From assembly GCA_022414725.1 (NCBI GenBank), contig CM039462.1, positions 174,201,697-174,265,696 on the forward strand: 64,000 bases of DNA, in the 5' to 3' direction. Source of the stretch: Microglena sp. YARC (lineage: Eukaryota > Chlorophyta > Chlorophyceae > Chlamydomonadales > Chlamydomonadaceae). Shown one piece after another: positions 16,101 through 29,574 of this stretch; within the stretch, counting starts at the first letter, position 1, and every line of letters begins with the position of its first letter. A program made the position numbers and the translations under genes. The notes beneath the pieces were generated by a model. It did not search any database. It was not told where the DNA came from and worked only from the letters and a program-made list of their open reading frames with translations.

Positions 16101-19100
16101 TGACACCCGCAATACACATTTGGATGTCCAAAGGGCATATGTGTGCACTTGCAGCACATCCTAGGTCATCCACAGAGCGTTTGTGGACCCCTGCAGGATG
16201 GACACGTCATCCACAGTGCATTCATGAACACCCACAATACAGATTGCCAGGATCTATCATACTACTCTACCAATGCACCTATCAGACATCTGATTCAGTC
16301 ATCATGTAATTCCTAAGAGGGCGCTATCCAGCGATGGTAGATCCTGGTGCACATTTTGATGTTCAAAGTGCATATGTGGGCATCTGCAGCATATCCTAGC
16401 TCATCCGCAGTGGATATGGGGAAACCTGTATGCAATGTGCAAACAATGGACACTCATAGTGCTTACCAGGGCGCACATTGTATCCACCTTAACACACACA
16501 ACAGCATACAGCATACACACAGCATTATAAGTAGAGCACATAACCTACCTGAACGCCCACAGCGGTCACTAATTGGCCATCGCTAGTGCCAGCCGTGGAC
16601 TCCACCCGCATGACCTTGAGTTGGGTCCTGAGGTGACAAGGCAAGGGGCATGCGAGAAAGGGTGTGGTATAGGCTAGGGTGGGTGTGGTATAGGTTGGGT
16701 GTGTTATGAGGTAAAGTGGGTAAGAGGCCAGGGGCATGTGAGACACAAGTACTGTAGCAGGTGCAGCAATGAATCTGCAGCAGTGTACTGTACTGTATCA
16801 GGTGCTGCAGCAGTGTGTACTGTGGCAGGTGCAGCAATAAATCAAATGCATGTATACAAGCGAATAACATAGGATATGGACTCAGAACAGTGTGTACTTT
16901 ATCAATGTGTACTGTAGCAGGTGCATTAATGAATCTGCAGCAGTGTGCACTGTAGCAGGTACAGCAGCAGTGTACTGTACTGCACTGTAGCATGTGCTGC
17001 AGCAGTGTGTACTGTAGCAGGTGCAGCAATGAATCAGCTAGGCACCAAATGCATGTATACAAGCGAATAACATAGGATATGGACTAAGAACTGAAATGCA
17101 GCACTGTATAGGGCACCAATGCACATGAGGTCATGAGCGTGCGGTATCACACCACACAACAAATGCCACGTATGTTTGTATTTTGTTCCCTAGTAGCCTG
17201 AGTTTACAGTATTTGCATGAGTCAGCGCATGGCAGTCTGCGTCAGCATATGGCGCCCTTACATAGCACCCGGCACAAGCCACCATCTAGGCACTGTTGTT
17301 TTCCAACGCGCTGCCATTCCGTCGCTGAATGGTGACGCATGGGTCCGGCTAAAGTAGTCAGAAATGCCCCACCATTCGGGGGGCAGCATGTCGCACTGGG
17401 GTCACACTGAGTCGATCAGTGATCAGCTCACCTCAATTTGTGATACGTCGCACACTAAAAAAAACATTGTATCCAGCCGTATCCAGGCAAGATTTTCAGG
17501 CTAATTGTATATCAAATGCCTTCATGGAGATCCTTGTTATGTAGCTCCCGCTTTCATGTATATAACTGCATACTGACTTTTGCTTACTTGCTCTCCATGG
17601 TTTATAGATAGGTGCTCAGTACAGAGCTGAATTCAAAATTATTAAATATCCAGGCAGATCCAGGTAAACTAATTTGCATGTCCTGCAAACGTCCCGTATG
17701 AAGTTATTTGGCACAATCATTGTGCATACACCGTACACATACCTGGACTTGGTCATGATCACCAAATCGATGGTTGGGAGAAGTGGCAGGATAGAGCCGC
17801 ACAGCAGGTGAAGGTTCTGGTAGCGTTTCTTTTCGCCTTTCCTGCAAAACAGAACAGGGGGGTGCAGGTTGTCTGTGAACATTCATAAGTGGTATTTGTC
17901 AGTGTTATATTGGGGGCAAGGAGTCATATTGCTCCTATTGCTATGTGCATGTTAGATGTATTAACGAAGCTTGATTGACTGCTTTGGTTTCAGCTCATTT
18001 TTTGCAAATTCTTACTGTCCGGTGGGTACGTCCCTTTTAGCCTAACTTGCTACTCCTGGAATACAATACCCACGATTGTCTAAGCTATGTGCAGATAGGA
18101 TGTATTCATATGCTTGGTTGACTGCTTTAGCTACTGATCATATTTGTAAAGCTCTTATTGCACAAGTTTAGTGGGCAAGTCTCTTTCAGTCCAACTTGCT
18201 ACACCTGGAAGGAAATAAACACTGTTATCAAAGCAATCACCAAGGCAAAATAATGAAATAAACATTTTCCCAAAGCTATCACCAAGGAACAAGACAACCA
18301 TAGCATAGGAGCGCAACGCTAAATCCCACCTTAGCTCTTCGTTCCACCTTCCCTTTAGGTCATCATCCACCTCCGAGTCAGGAAGAGGCTCCCAATCTCT
18401 GTTGAACTCCTGTGCGGTGTGTATATGATGTGCTTGTGTGGTGTGTGTGTGGTGTGTGTAGTAGGTGCGTGGGGTGTATGTGTGGTGGGGTGTGTGAGGG
18501 GGGGAGGGGCACCTTTCAGGTAGGGAATAGGCTTTGGTTCAGGTCAGAAACAGGCTTTTGTTGAACTCCATCAAACATAAGAATGATGATGATGATGATA
18601 ATGATGATGGTTATACAAGTTTTCTTGGTGCCCTTATGGACTCCAAATGTGCAGGCGGCTTGATGAAGTCAAGGGGGACTTATAAACTGCATACATAGGA
18701 AATACAAATAAAAAAATCATCATGGTAAAATGATGCTATCACTGAGATACTTGTAATAATAATAATTATTGTTATAATAATAATTATTACTATTATAATA
18801 ACCCCGATAATAACGATACAAAATATAATAATATAAATAATCACCAAGGTAATCTGAGGTAATACAAATAATAATAATCACAAAGGTGGTATGAATAATC
18901 AAAGGTACTACGGGGTAATACAACAAATTCATTTCAAAAAACCCCTCCTGGTTATGTAGAGTTCATCTTGGTTGTGCGAGGTTGGGCAAGTTCCTTCAGC
19001 CTATTTGACTACCCCTGGACTGCGACAATAGGAAGGAAAAAAACATGGTAAGCAGTCCATGTAGGCCTGACAAAGATGAGTGATTCCTGAGGTGCTCGTG

Positions 19101-22100
19101 GTGATAAGACCTTGCACAAGTCAACTGTAACAAATATGCATTACAATGCAATATGTTTAGGGATGCCAAGCACGATATCGTGGATCATAGATATAACACG
19201 ATAACGTGAACTGTTATTGTACGATATTTCCAATTATCGTGTTTATTGTACACTTTATCATGCTATGTGGCAAACTGATATCGTACTGATATCCTAATCT
19301 ACTTTTCAAATTCGCTAATTAACGTCTACCATAGTGGTCAAGAGTTATAGCAAGGCAAGGTATCCGTGGTGAAGTACGGAATGGGTGAGGTCAAACAGAG
19401 GTCGGGGGTTCGATTCCAGTCAGGAGCACCTCCAGGGACACGGAAGCATGAGGTTAATTATTAATTCGCCTGGTCCTGTGCTTACAAAAGTGCACATCGT
19501 CTTTCCATCATACGACATAGGTCAATACACAATTATATTGTTTTTTTATTGTACAATAAATATATTGTACGGAAAAAAAATTATCGTGTTTTCTATCTTC
19601 TTCAATCTCGGTTTCATTGACTTGATTTTTCTGTATGGACATGTGAAGGCTATTTCCTATAATATCCCCTTGGTCTTATTATGATTTTCAAAGAAACGTG
19701 GTACAGGACATGGGGATCGTACAATAAATCGTATGATATTGTGCAATAATTCAGAAATATCGCGTTTTTGACATCACTAAATATGTTCATGATTGTAATC
19801 TGGTGGTTGGCCCCAGTGCAAGCAAACGGGCTGGCCCCCTCAACCTCACGGCTCGCAGTGAGAAGTACTATTTATTTTATCTCATTATCTCCATAAGTGC
19901 CTAAGTCCTAAAACGCCCTAAGTTGAATCACTATTGCGATTCAAGGTCCTACACGACCCCAACTGCTCGGAATTGAATTCTGAGTAGATCATATTGTCCA
20001 CGACTGCGTCAGCTAGGCGCGCAGCTAATTTTGTTCGCATTCGCATCTGGCCGCGAGCAGCCCAGCTTGGGAGGCTGGCTGGCAGTACACGAGATGTACA
20101 AAAAGCTTGAATCGACTTCAACGAGATCGCGGTACGGGATCGCGCGAGCTACCGCGACTGAAGTTTCCGCCTTATGAAAGGCGTATCGAACCCCTATCAC
20201 AAGGTCAGAGGCTGCGCTTCAGCCTTGGCCACGAAATTTACTGGAATAGCAGTACAACTCAAAAATTCACCTCCTTTAGTCCCAATTCCACCTCCCAACT
20301 TGAGATTTCACCCCCATTCCCAAATACAAATCTAACTTCAGATGAGGACGATTAAGGAAAAGTTTTAAAAAAGTATTTTTTCGAATATATTTGAAAAGTG
20401 TGATTTGAAATTTGAAATTTGAAAACTTTTTTTTTGTTTTCAGTTATTCTACATGCTAACAAGCAAAAACTGAAACTCAGAATGATACAACTGAGTCTAC
20501 GCAGCTACGGACATGAGTAGGACACCCACGAGATGCAAATTATCAGTGATTTTTGGCTCTGAGTACTGCCGTACCGCCTGTACGGTATATCCCACAACCT
20601 GCCATCACCATGACATTTAAACGAAGGTGTGAGCTATACGACTACCTACTTTTTATTTTAATGGAATTTGTCTTGAGCGCGATAGACCTTGAATCATCTT
20701 TATGAAAAAGGTGATTCAACTTAGGGAAGCCCATAGTTAAGAAATTGGCGTGTTTCACTTGACCTGGTTCCCACCAATTGAGCAAACTCAAATTTGAGTA
20801 TTTATGTATTGAACTGATGTGGTTCGGCAACTTTATGCCACAACATATTTGTCTTTGGACTGGACTCCATAGGCTAAAACCATGCGATTCATGCTCACCA
20901 AGACTTAGGCACCTGTGGAGATACATAGTTTCATCACTTTATTACATTATTGATCACATTGTTACATTATTTACTAAATTGTTACATTATTTATCACATT
21001 GTTACATTATTTATCACATTGTTACATTATTTATCACATGTTTACATGATTTATCACATTGTTACATTATTTATTACATTGTTACATTATTCATCACATT
21101 GTTACATTATTTATTACATTGTTACATTATGTATCACATTGTTACATTATTTATCACATTGTTACATTATGTATCACATTGTTACATTATTTATTTCATT
21201 GTTACATTATTTATCACATTGTTACATTATGTATCACATGAATACAAAAGTTATCGCATTATTACATTATTTATCATATTATATGGTATTTCTCTTTTTG
21301 TATGATCATTGTAACGCACCTCACCCTGCAAGAAATGTCCCCCTGGGCAAAGCCCCGACAACGCACACAACACACAGCCAACCCAATGCCAACAACCGAC
21401 CCGCACCAGGGGCATCCTACACACCACCCTGAACCCACAAATACCCACCCCAAGCCAATTGGCATTAGATTAGGGCAGTCAGTCTATTTGATCACGATTG
21501 TAATGCACCTCACCTTGTATGGAGTGTCCCCAGGGGCAAAGCCAGTGCACGGGCGAATAATTTTAAAGTAGGCAGGCTTCTTCTTCCCCTTCTGGTTCTT
21601 GATCCTACGGCCTCGCTCGTTGCGCTCAATGGCGAGAACGTAGGTCCTGCAAGTCAAGGAGAAGGATGATTGTTACATGCCAACCGCCCTCCAATTGCAA
21701 GTCCCATTGTTATTCCAACTGTTTCAATCGTTAGCTGCATTGTTCTTCAAATTGCTAGTCCCCGCATGCGACACCCAATGAAAGTAGGGAGTACCCTCAG
21801 CACATTCAATCCCTCAATTCCCAAATGATCCGCTGAATGGCTATTCCTATATGACTGCATACATAAATGATACCATCAAGTATGAGATACCAGACACCGC
21901 ATAAATCCACAACATCTCATACAACGACTTCAGTATTTGACCCATCAGACCAGCCCCATAGAACCCCTACCTCTTGCCAGATCTGACATTGGCGTGAAAG
22001 GCGAAGCAGGAGAATGTGTTGGGGTCTTCCTCCTTCTGCAAGCATACAAGTAGTCAAAGCATAAGAATAGGTTGTTCAGGGTAGTAGCGTATTGATCACC

Positions 22101-25100
22101 ATATCGATGAAGTATGCACGCAGGTGTGAGTAGAGGGCTTATCAACAAAGTATGCACATGAAGCCAACATGGCTTATTGTCACATGGCATATTTTAGCTG
22201 GTGTGCTTGACTGTAGAGTTTCAAAGCCCTGCGATGGCTGCATTTATAGCTTTAGGGTTCATAGGCATTTATAGGATGGAGCCGAAGGTTTAATACGGGA
22301 GAGACACCCACTTGGACATCCATGCTTATCTTTTCGGTATTGAACAGCAGCTTCTAAAGTCCTGAGATTTGGGGCTTTGGTGTTCATAGGCATGCATAGG
22401 ATGGAGCTGTAGTCTGAATAGGGGAGATAGATTTATCAAGTATTGAGCATCATGTTGTATGCCAACCCACCTCTTTGTTGTAGCGCTTCAGCGCTGCCTC
22501 CCAGGTGAAGCCTCGGTCGGTCTGAAGAGGGTGGCATACAAACTTAGCATGTTGGCACAGAAACTTAGCAATGGTGGCATACAAACTTTGCATTTCTGTG
22601 TGTGTATGTATGTAAGCCTATTACACCATGGGCATCAGATGACTAAGAAAGGTCTTATCAACGGGAGCACTCATTTTTGTTAGGCTTATGTTTCACTGCT
22701 CACCGTGTATTGTTCTGCCTATTCACATGTCAGTCTGTCTGTCTATAATATGTTTCGGTCCAGGATGTAGCCATATACGCTTAAGGGACTAGGCATACAA
22801 CCATACAAAAAATTGTGACGCTTTGTTTCTGGTATTGGCGTCTCAAACGCTTCTGGAGTGAGTAAACAAGAACAATGACAACATATGCACTTTTTAATTA
22901 GGGTACTGACCAGAACATGAAGGTAGTGTGACTGGATGCTGCAGTCCATATTCGCATAGACCAACTCCTCGGACTGGAAGTTTATGGAGTTACATGTGCC
23001 CCCCCCCCCCCCCCCCCATATACACCCCTCTCCCCTTCTGAAATATTACAACCTTTAAGAACCTGACAGCTTTTTTCCGTCCTCCTGGTACTGACCAAAA
23101 AATGAAGATAGTGGGTCTCGATGCCGCAGTCTACGTTCTCATAAATCAACTCCTTAGACTGGAACGTGATGGAGTTGCACGAGGGCATGATGATACCCTG
23201 CTCGTTGTACGTGCCCATCTTCTTGGCATCCACAATCTCGCTGTCCTGCAGTCAGGGTCGGCCATGGAAATGACATTATACATGTACCTATCATCATGAT
23301 TATGATTATGATTATCAACATCATCATCATCGTTGTCATCGTACACAGGGATGAGAATATAAGGTGGACCTCACAGTTTGGTCCACCAATAGACAGCAAA
23401 CTCAAGCTTCTGTAGTGAACATGGAAGGAAGGTCATTCAGATGCAGAAGACTGTAGATGTGAAGTGGACTGCGGAGTGGACTGCTGGTGTGAGGAGGACT
23501 GTAGGTGTTAAGTGGACTGTGAATAGGGCAAGGATATACAGATGCACAAGACTGTAGGCTAATTGTAGTTTTTGCATAAGTTCAGTCTTCGGAAAGACAC
23601 GCACGCTGAGTTGTAGTGTTTGCTACATATGGGAAGTGCAGCTGGAATCTTAAAGCTTAGCCCAGTGGATAGGTCTGCAAGCTGCCTAGAAGCTCCTGCT
23701 TGTAGCTGAAAAGACAAACAGTGCCACCTATGGACTCACCAGGAGGGAGGTGAAGAATCCAAAGATCTGCATGTAGAGCCGAGTGGAGGGGAGGGGGGGG
23801 GGGGGGGGGGGGGTAAGTGGAGAGAAGAAGAATGGTCACATGGTTCTATATGCCGTAAGGAGTCTAACCATATATAGAAGCGCATGTGGCCCAAAACAAA
23901 TACAGTGGGTGCAGGCTTACTTGCTAACGATAGGCAGTCTGTATTTGAAATCCGGTAAGAAGCCCATGAAGGGTAGCATGGCAGCAATTGAACAACTATA
24001 TAGAAGAATAAAACAACTCAATTGTAAACTGAATATGCTGAATGGTATACTGAATATGCTGAGGTTGGATAATCCCCATTTACCTATGTGGCCACTCTTT
24101 GATTGCAACATGTAAAATAATTTTTGGGGTCACAGTTTATCCCAGTTTGGTATGCTTATATGTTGTCCAAACATCATGGGAATATTGCAACGTAATACTG
24201 GAATTTCACTAGGTTTAATAAAAACGAGGTTTGGTGAACATCGTTTTTGTTTTTTTTAACCAATAAACGACTGCGACACTTTTCCCAGGCTACAATCCCT
24301 TCTGAAAAAATATCACTTCTTTCTGTTTGTGTTGTTATTTCGCGTATACCTCTATACTCAGTCCCTACCTTCTTCTGCATATCCACCTTCATGCCCAGGA
24401 GGCGGTTCAGCCATCTGTTGACATCACCACCCTTGTTCGCATCTACTAGCTTCATGGCGTTGTTGGCACCATCAAAGAATGCATCCATCTTTTGCTGAAA
24501 AGATGGATAGGAGTATTGAGAGAGTTTGAGTTGGGTGCAAGAGGGGACTGCGCAGGCATGGTATATAAGAATAATTGGTGCTGTATGTTGCTGAATGTGG
24601 CTGTGTGTTGCTGTGTGTTAGCTGTACCTTACTGTATGTTGCTGTATGTGGCTGAATGTGGCTGTGCGTTGCTGTATGTTGCTGTGTGTTGCTGTAAAAA
24701 ATGAAATTCATACGCCTTGCCAGGGGGCGTAACGTTGAAGGAACCTTCCCGTCCGCTTGCACTGGGGAATGGTTCATGATGGGTTTTGCTTTCAGACCTC
24801 TACTCCGCCTGAGCTTGGACTACCGTGCGACAGCAAGGAGGATAGTTCTCTACCTCTTCCAAGGCGGCAGGTCTGAAATTTGGGAACCTGGCAAGGGCTC
24901 GGACCGCAGACAAGTGAGGTTGATGGATTCTACTGAACAAACCAGCCTGAGCTCGATGGCAGTATGTTGCTGCATGTTACTGTATGTTGCTGTATGTTGC
25001 TGTATGTTACAGACCAGGAATAGCCAAATAGGCTAAAGGGACTTGCCCAACCTCAACCAATCAAGATCATCTCTAGATTACCAGGAGGGGCTATTCGAAA

Positions 25101-28100
25101 GAAACACTGGGTGAAGTGGTCCCAGATTTCCAAGAGGGGCTAATTGAAAGAAACACTGGGAGACCTGGCCCCAGATTTCCAAGGGGGGCTAGTTGAAGGA
25201 AACACTGGATGAAGCAGTCCCCAACAAATCTCACCCCATATCACCATGATATTAGCAGCACATGTAAGCAGCAGCAGCAGCAGCAGGGAAGAAACAAGCT
25301 TACCTTGCGTGCGCTCTGCCACTGGCTGGGATCCGTGGATGCATCCGGCAGTGCTCCATTGAGCTCATCCTTCATCCACTGCAGTCAAGGTAAATTTCAG
25401 TGTATTTTACAGTACATCACGTTGGCATGTACAGGCCATACCGGTAGTTGACCCAAGACAAGCCCTCTCCACAACATCCAAGGGGGTTTTCCAACCATCC
25501 TCAAAATCACAGGGTACAAGCAATACATTTGTGGCTGCACGTTGCTTGATTAAAAAACGGATTAGTGCAAGCTACTTCGCCCCTTGCTTCTTTGCTCACA
25601 ATTATAAGGTGATGGTGGCACTTTTGTTGTTGTTGTTGGTGGTGGGGATGGTTGTGAGGATGGTGGGGTGGCGTTGGGGGTGCTGTGGTGCTGTGGTGGG
25701 GGTGGGGGTGCTTTGGTGGTGGAAGAGCAGCCATGCAAAGCAGCCTCCACCAGCTCGCTCATGCCACCTGTCTGCTTTGCCCCTTGCATCTTTGCTCACT
25801 ATTATAAGATTTGTGGTATCGGGGGCATGGGCATGGGCACAAGCGTGCAAATAGAAGTGAGGGTACAGATAACATGATGATCAACGTGAAGACGTAACGA
25901 GGGATGAGACAAATCAAGTGAAGAGAAAAAGCAGATTAAATAATATAAGAGATTTGCCAAGGGACAGGGCAAAACAAGAGACAAGAAAAGAAAGAATAAG
26001 ACGAAGATAAGAGATGAGATTTGCCAAGTGAAGAGACAAAACAAGGGAAGGTCGTACCTGAGGTGTGAGGTTGATTGGGCAAGACTCCGTCCTCTGCACA
26101 TACTTCCACAGCTTCACGAGGGCGGCTGACCCGTAACGCCCTTGGATGTTAAATCCAGACAGGGCGTCTGATACTGATGAGGCGTGCCGGTCACCATGAG
26201 TCAGTGCGCCCAGCTGTTCCAGCCGCTGACATAAAGGGTGAGAGATGGAGAGGCATGTATGTACTTTAGAGTCCAGGGGTAGACAGATAGGTTCAAACGG
26301 GGGGGCTAGCATGAAGTTGGGGGCATAAAGGGGTAGTAAGCCCTTTCAAAAGGACTAAAAGCCTAACAAAGGTCTATTAAGGTCAACCCTAGATTACCAG
26401 GAGAGGCTGAACAATAACAGGAACAGAGAGAGGCCATCCTACAAGCTGCGCTGACTGATGGCCATGAACACACCCACTACCATGACCACGACCACGACAG
26501 ATTTGCTTATGATCCTGTGAAACCCCTGCTATGAATGGACCGAAACAAAGCCTGTGTCAAGCGCAAGATTCCTGCCCCTCCCTTCTCTCTCACCCACACC
26601 CGCCTCACACCTTGGCGACTGCAGATGCAAAGCGGCTCTTCCCACTGATGTCCGTGCAAGCCAACACATAGCGTGGCGGCTGTTCCTGGTTACTCCTGTG
26701 CGTACGCCCCCAGCTGCTGCACGGTACTGTCTGCACTCCACGCGAGCTCCAGAGTGATGTGGACTCGCAGCCGCGTGTTCAGCGTGCTTTTATCCGCTTG
26801 CAGGGAGATGCCAGTGGAGGCAGCTTGGCTGATGATGGCGATCTGAGATTGGGGGAGGTATGAGAAGCACGCGAGTGGGACAAAAGGGGGGAGATTGGAG
26901 CAATGGGCAGAGGTAGGTCACTGTCTAATGGGGCAGCCTGGAAGCTGCCATATGTAGCCCGAAAAAGAAACAGAGGACAGAGCTAACACACCATATCAAG
27001 ACATGATATGAAAGCAAAGTAAAAGCGTCATCAAAGCATCATTGTACTCTTCGTCATGTTCATCCTCATCGTTATAGTCTTAAATAGTAATCGAATCAGA
27101 AATAATTTAATGAAGAGCATGATTGCTAGATCATGTACTTGAAAACGGTAGCCTTCCCCAACGCAAGCGAACAGGAAGGTTCACTTTACCCCACGTCCCG
27201 TTTCAAGGCGTAAGAACTTTCGATTGTCATGGTATACTTAACAGCCTCAAGAGAGTAATGCAAGATTGCTTGCTTCAATCCCTCAATAAAGTAATGCAAC
27301 AACTCACCAGTTTACGACCAGCCTGGGAGCTGCCGCTCGTAGCTAAAAAGAAAAGCTATGATATACTGTAACACTTCAAGGAAGTAATGCAACAATTTGC
27401 CAGTTGCCAGCTACGGCCAGCCTGGAAGCTGCTGCTGGTAGCTGAAAATAAAACCAAGATATACTGCAATGCCTCAAGGAAGTAATGCAACAACTCACCA
27501 GCTTTTTATCAGCCTGGAAGGTGTCTTTCTCGTAGATGTTGACTTCATCAGAAGAAATGCCTTCGTCCTTAGCTCGGCTTACGTACCTAAAATCAGAGCA
27601 AGACAAAGGCTGATTAAATCTTCAAAAGTTTGACAAGATGGGCAAGCCTGCTTGAGCCTATCAGACTACCCTGGGCTAAACTATGTACCAAGATACAAGC
27701 AGCAAGAAGGATCTAAGCAGCATATGAACTTCAACTTGGCAAATCCCTTTCTCTGCCAAATCCTCCCCTCACAAAATCTCTTCCTACCAAATCCTCTACC
27801 AAATACCTCCTCTTCCAAATTCCTTCATCTATCAAATCCCGTCCTCTACAACCAGGATGTCTTTTCCTGGCACCTCCCCTTCCACCAACCCCCACCCTTG
27901 CATCCCCTTCCAGCCCCACTTCCACAAGCCCAAGCCTCGGTTGCTGTATCTCACTTGTACGTCCCGTCATCCTGCTTGATCATGCGATGTTTCCGCCCAG
28001 TCATCTCTGCTACACGAGTAGGCCCTCCTAGGAGGTCAATTAAATCATCCTGCAAGCGTGGACATAAGGGCTTTCAGATGTTGTAGGCAGAATATGACAT

Positions 28101-29487
28101 GTCTCAAATTGGTGGTTTCCCCAGTACAAGCAAACGGGCTGGAACCCTCAACCTTACGCCTCCTAATAAGGCGTACTTTTTATTTATTTATATGACTTTA
28201 GAAATGAAACATGCCACAGCACAAAAAATGGGAACTGTTACGCCTTGCCACGTGGTGTGAATTTGAAGGAACCTTCCGGTTCGCTTGCACTGAGGAATGG
28301 TTACAGTGGGTTTTACTTTCGCAGACCACTACTGCATCTGAGCTCGGATTACCCCACGGCAGCACGGAGGAATTTCCTCGATTCCACAGTACACTGACGT
28401 CGATGAACCCATGCACTGAACAGGGGCATGTTAGAGAGGTTGAGAGACAAAGGTTGAGAGACAAAGGTTGAAAGAAGTAGGTTGGGACATGAAGGTTGAA
28501 GGACACAATTATCTCTTGCAGCCCTCTCAAGGTTGAGGGACAAAGGTTGAAGGACACACTTCTCTCCTGCAGCCTTCTCAAGGTTGAAGGGCACAGCTCT
28601 ATCCTGCAGCTTGCGGCTCCAAGCGTTGGAAGGCACAGCTCTATCCTGCAGCTTCCTGCTCCAAGCGTTGGAGCATGTGCAACGAAAGCAATACTATAAA
28701 TAGTTGAATACATATTCCAACAAACGTAGCTCTTTTTACTCACTCGCCTGAGTCCATGGGGCCTACCATGACACCTGCAATACATCCATTTGGATTGATA
28801 ACATGTTCTTACCTCAACCTCCAGGCTGCTCACCGTTTGCAGGAAGAGTATTCATGGAAGGTATAAACGCTACTACACCACACTCTTGAATACATAATGC
28901 AATCACATAGGTGTGGACAGATTCAAGATATGTCCAGGTCCCATGTATACATTTGTTGGGACAAGCACAAGCACTAACCAGCGGAGCGCTGGGAAGATTG
29001 AGGTCTTCGATTCTCTGAAGCAGAGCTTTGCTCTCATCGGGGGGAATGTGCTTGCCGACAAAGTTGATCAGGCTCTGGCTTATTGGTTCAACATGAGCAT
29101 CGAAGGTGCTATCCAGACCGCCGTTCACATTCATGTAAGCAGTTGTGCGGGCCTCGCCTGCAACAGACAGGGTGAATCATCAGTATGGGCCATATGCTGA
29201 ATTGAAGCTTGCAACTAGGGGGCAATAGGGGCCATATGATGCATTCAAGCTTGCAAATGCGCTTGTGGCACACTTGGAAAATATAAGTGCAGCAATCAAG
29301 TGCGGATAACTGCCGCACTAATTGACAGGCAAAGTAGATAGAAATGAGATGAGAGGGGGTCTTGCAGCACGCTGGTAGGTACGGATGGGCTGATGGACAG
29401 CCATATAATCAGTAAATATATCCATTCATCCACCTGTGTTTAAATCAATGAATCAATGAATGAATCAAAAAATCAATCAATCAATCT

Positions 29488-29527
<40 letters not shown>

Positions 29528-29528
29528 G

Positions 29529-29574
<46 letters not shown>

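Larger units (their letters stand above)
18410..21513. other. Largest SBNO intron (3.1 kb), no gene found
   Basis: Contains family 6 and family 1 fragments (18.6 and 19.0 kb), an ATAATAATA stretch (18750-18850), the candidate TIR element (19156-19781), a family 2 copy (19800), the 20-bp tandem repeat and the copied end of exon 21514. No exon-like stretch with good splice sites was seen between 19.9 and 20.9 kb. Confidence 0.7.

Noticed and set aside
19385..19684. Short plus-strand hydrophobic frame
   Set aside because: It lies inside the candidate TIR element and shows no recognisable motif or splice structure.
20778..21432. Plus-strand frames rich in [13 protein letters not shown]
   Set aside because: They are translations of the AT-rich 20-bp tandem repeat; no start context or splice support.
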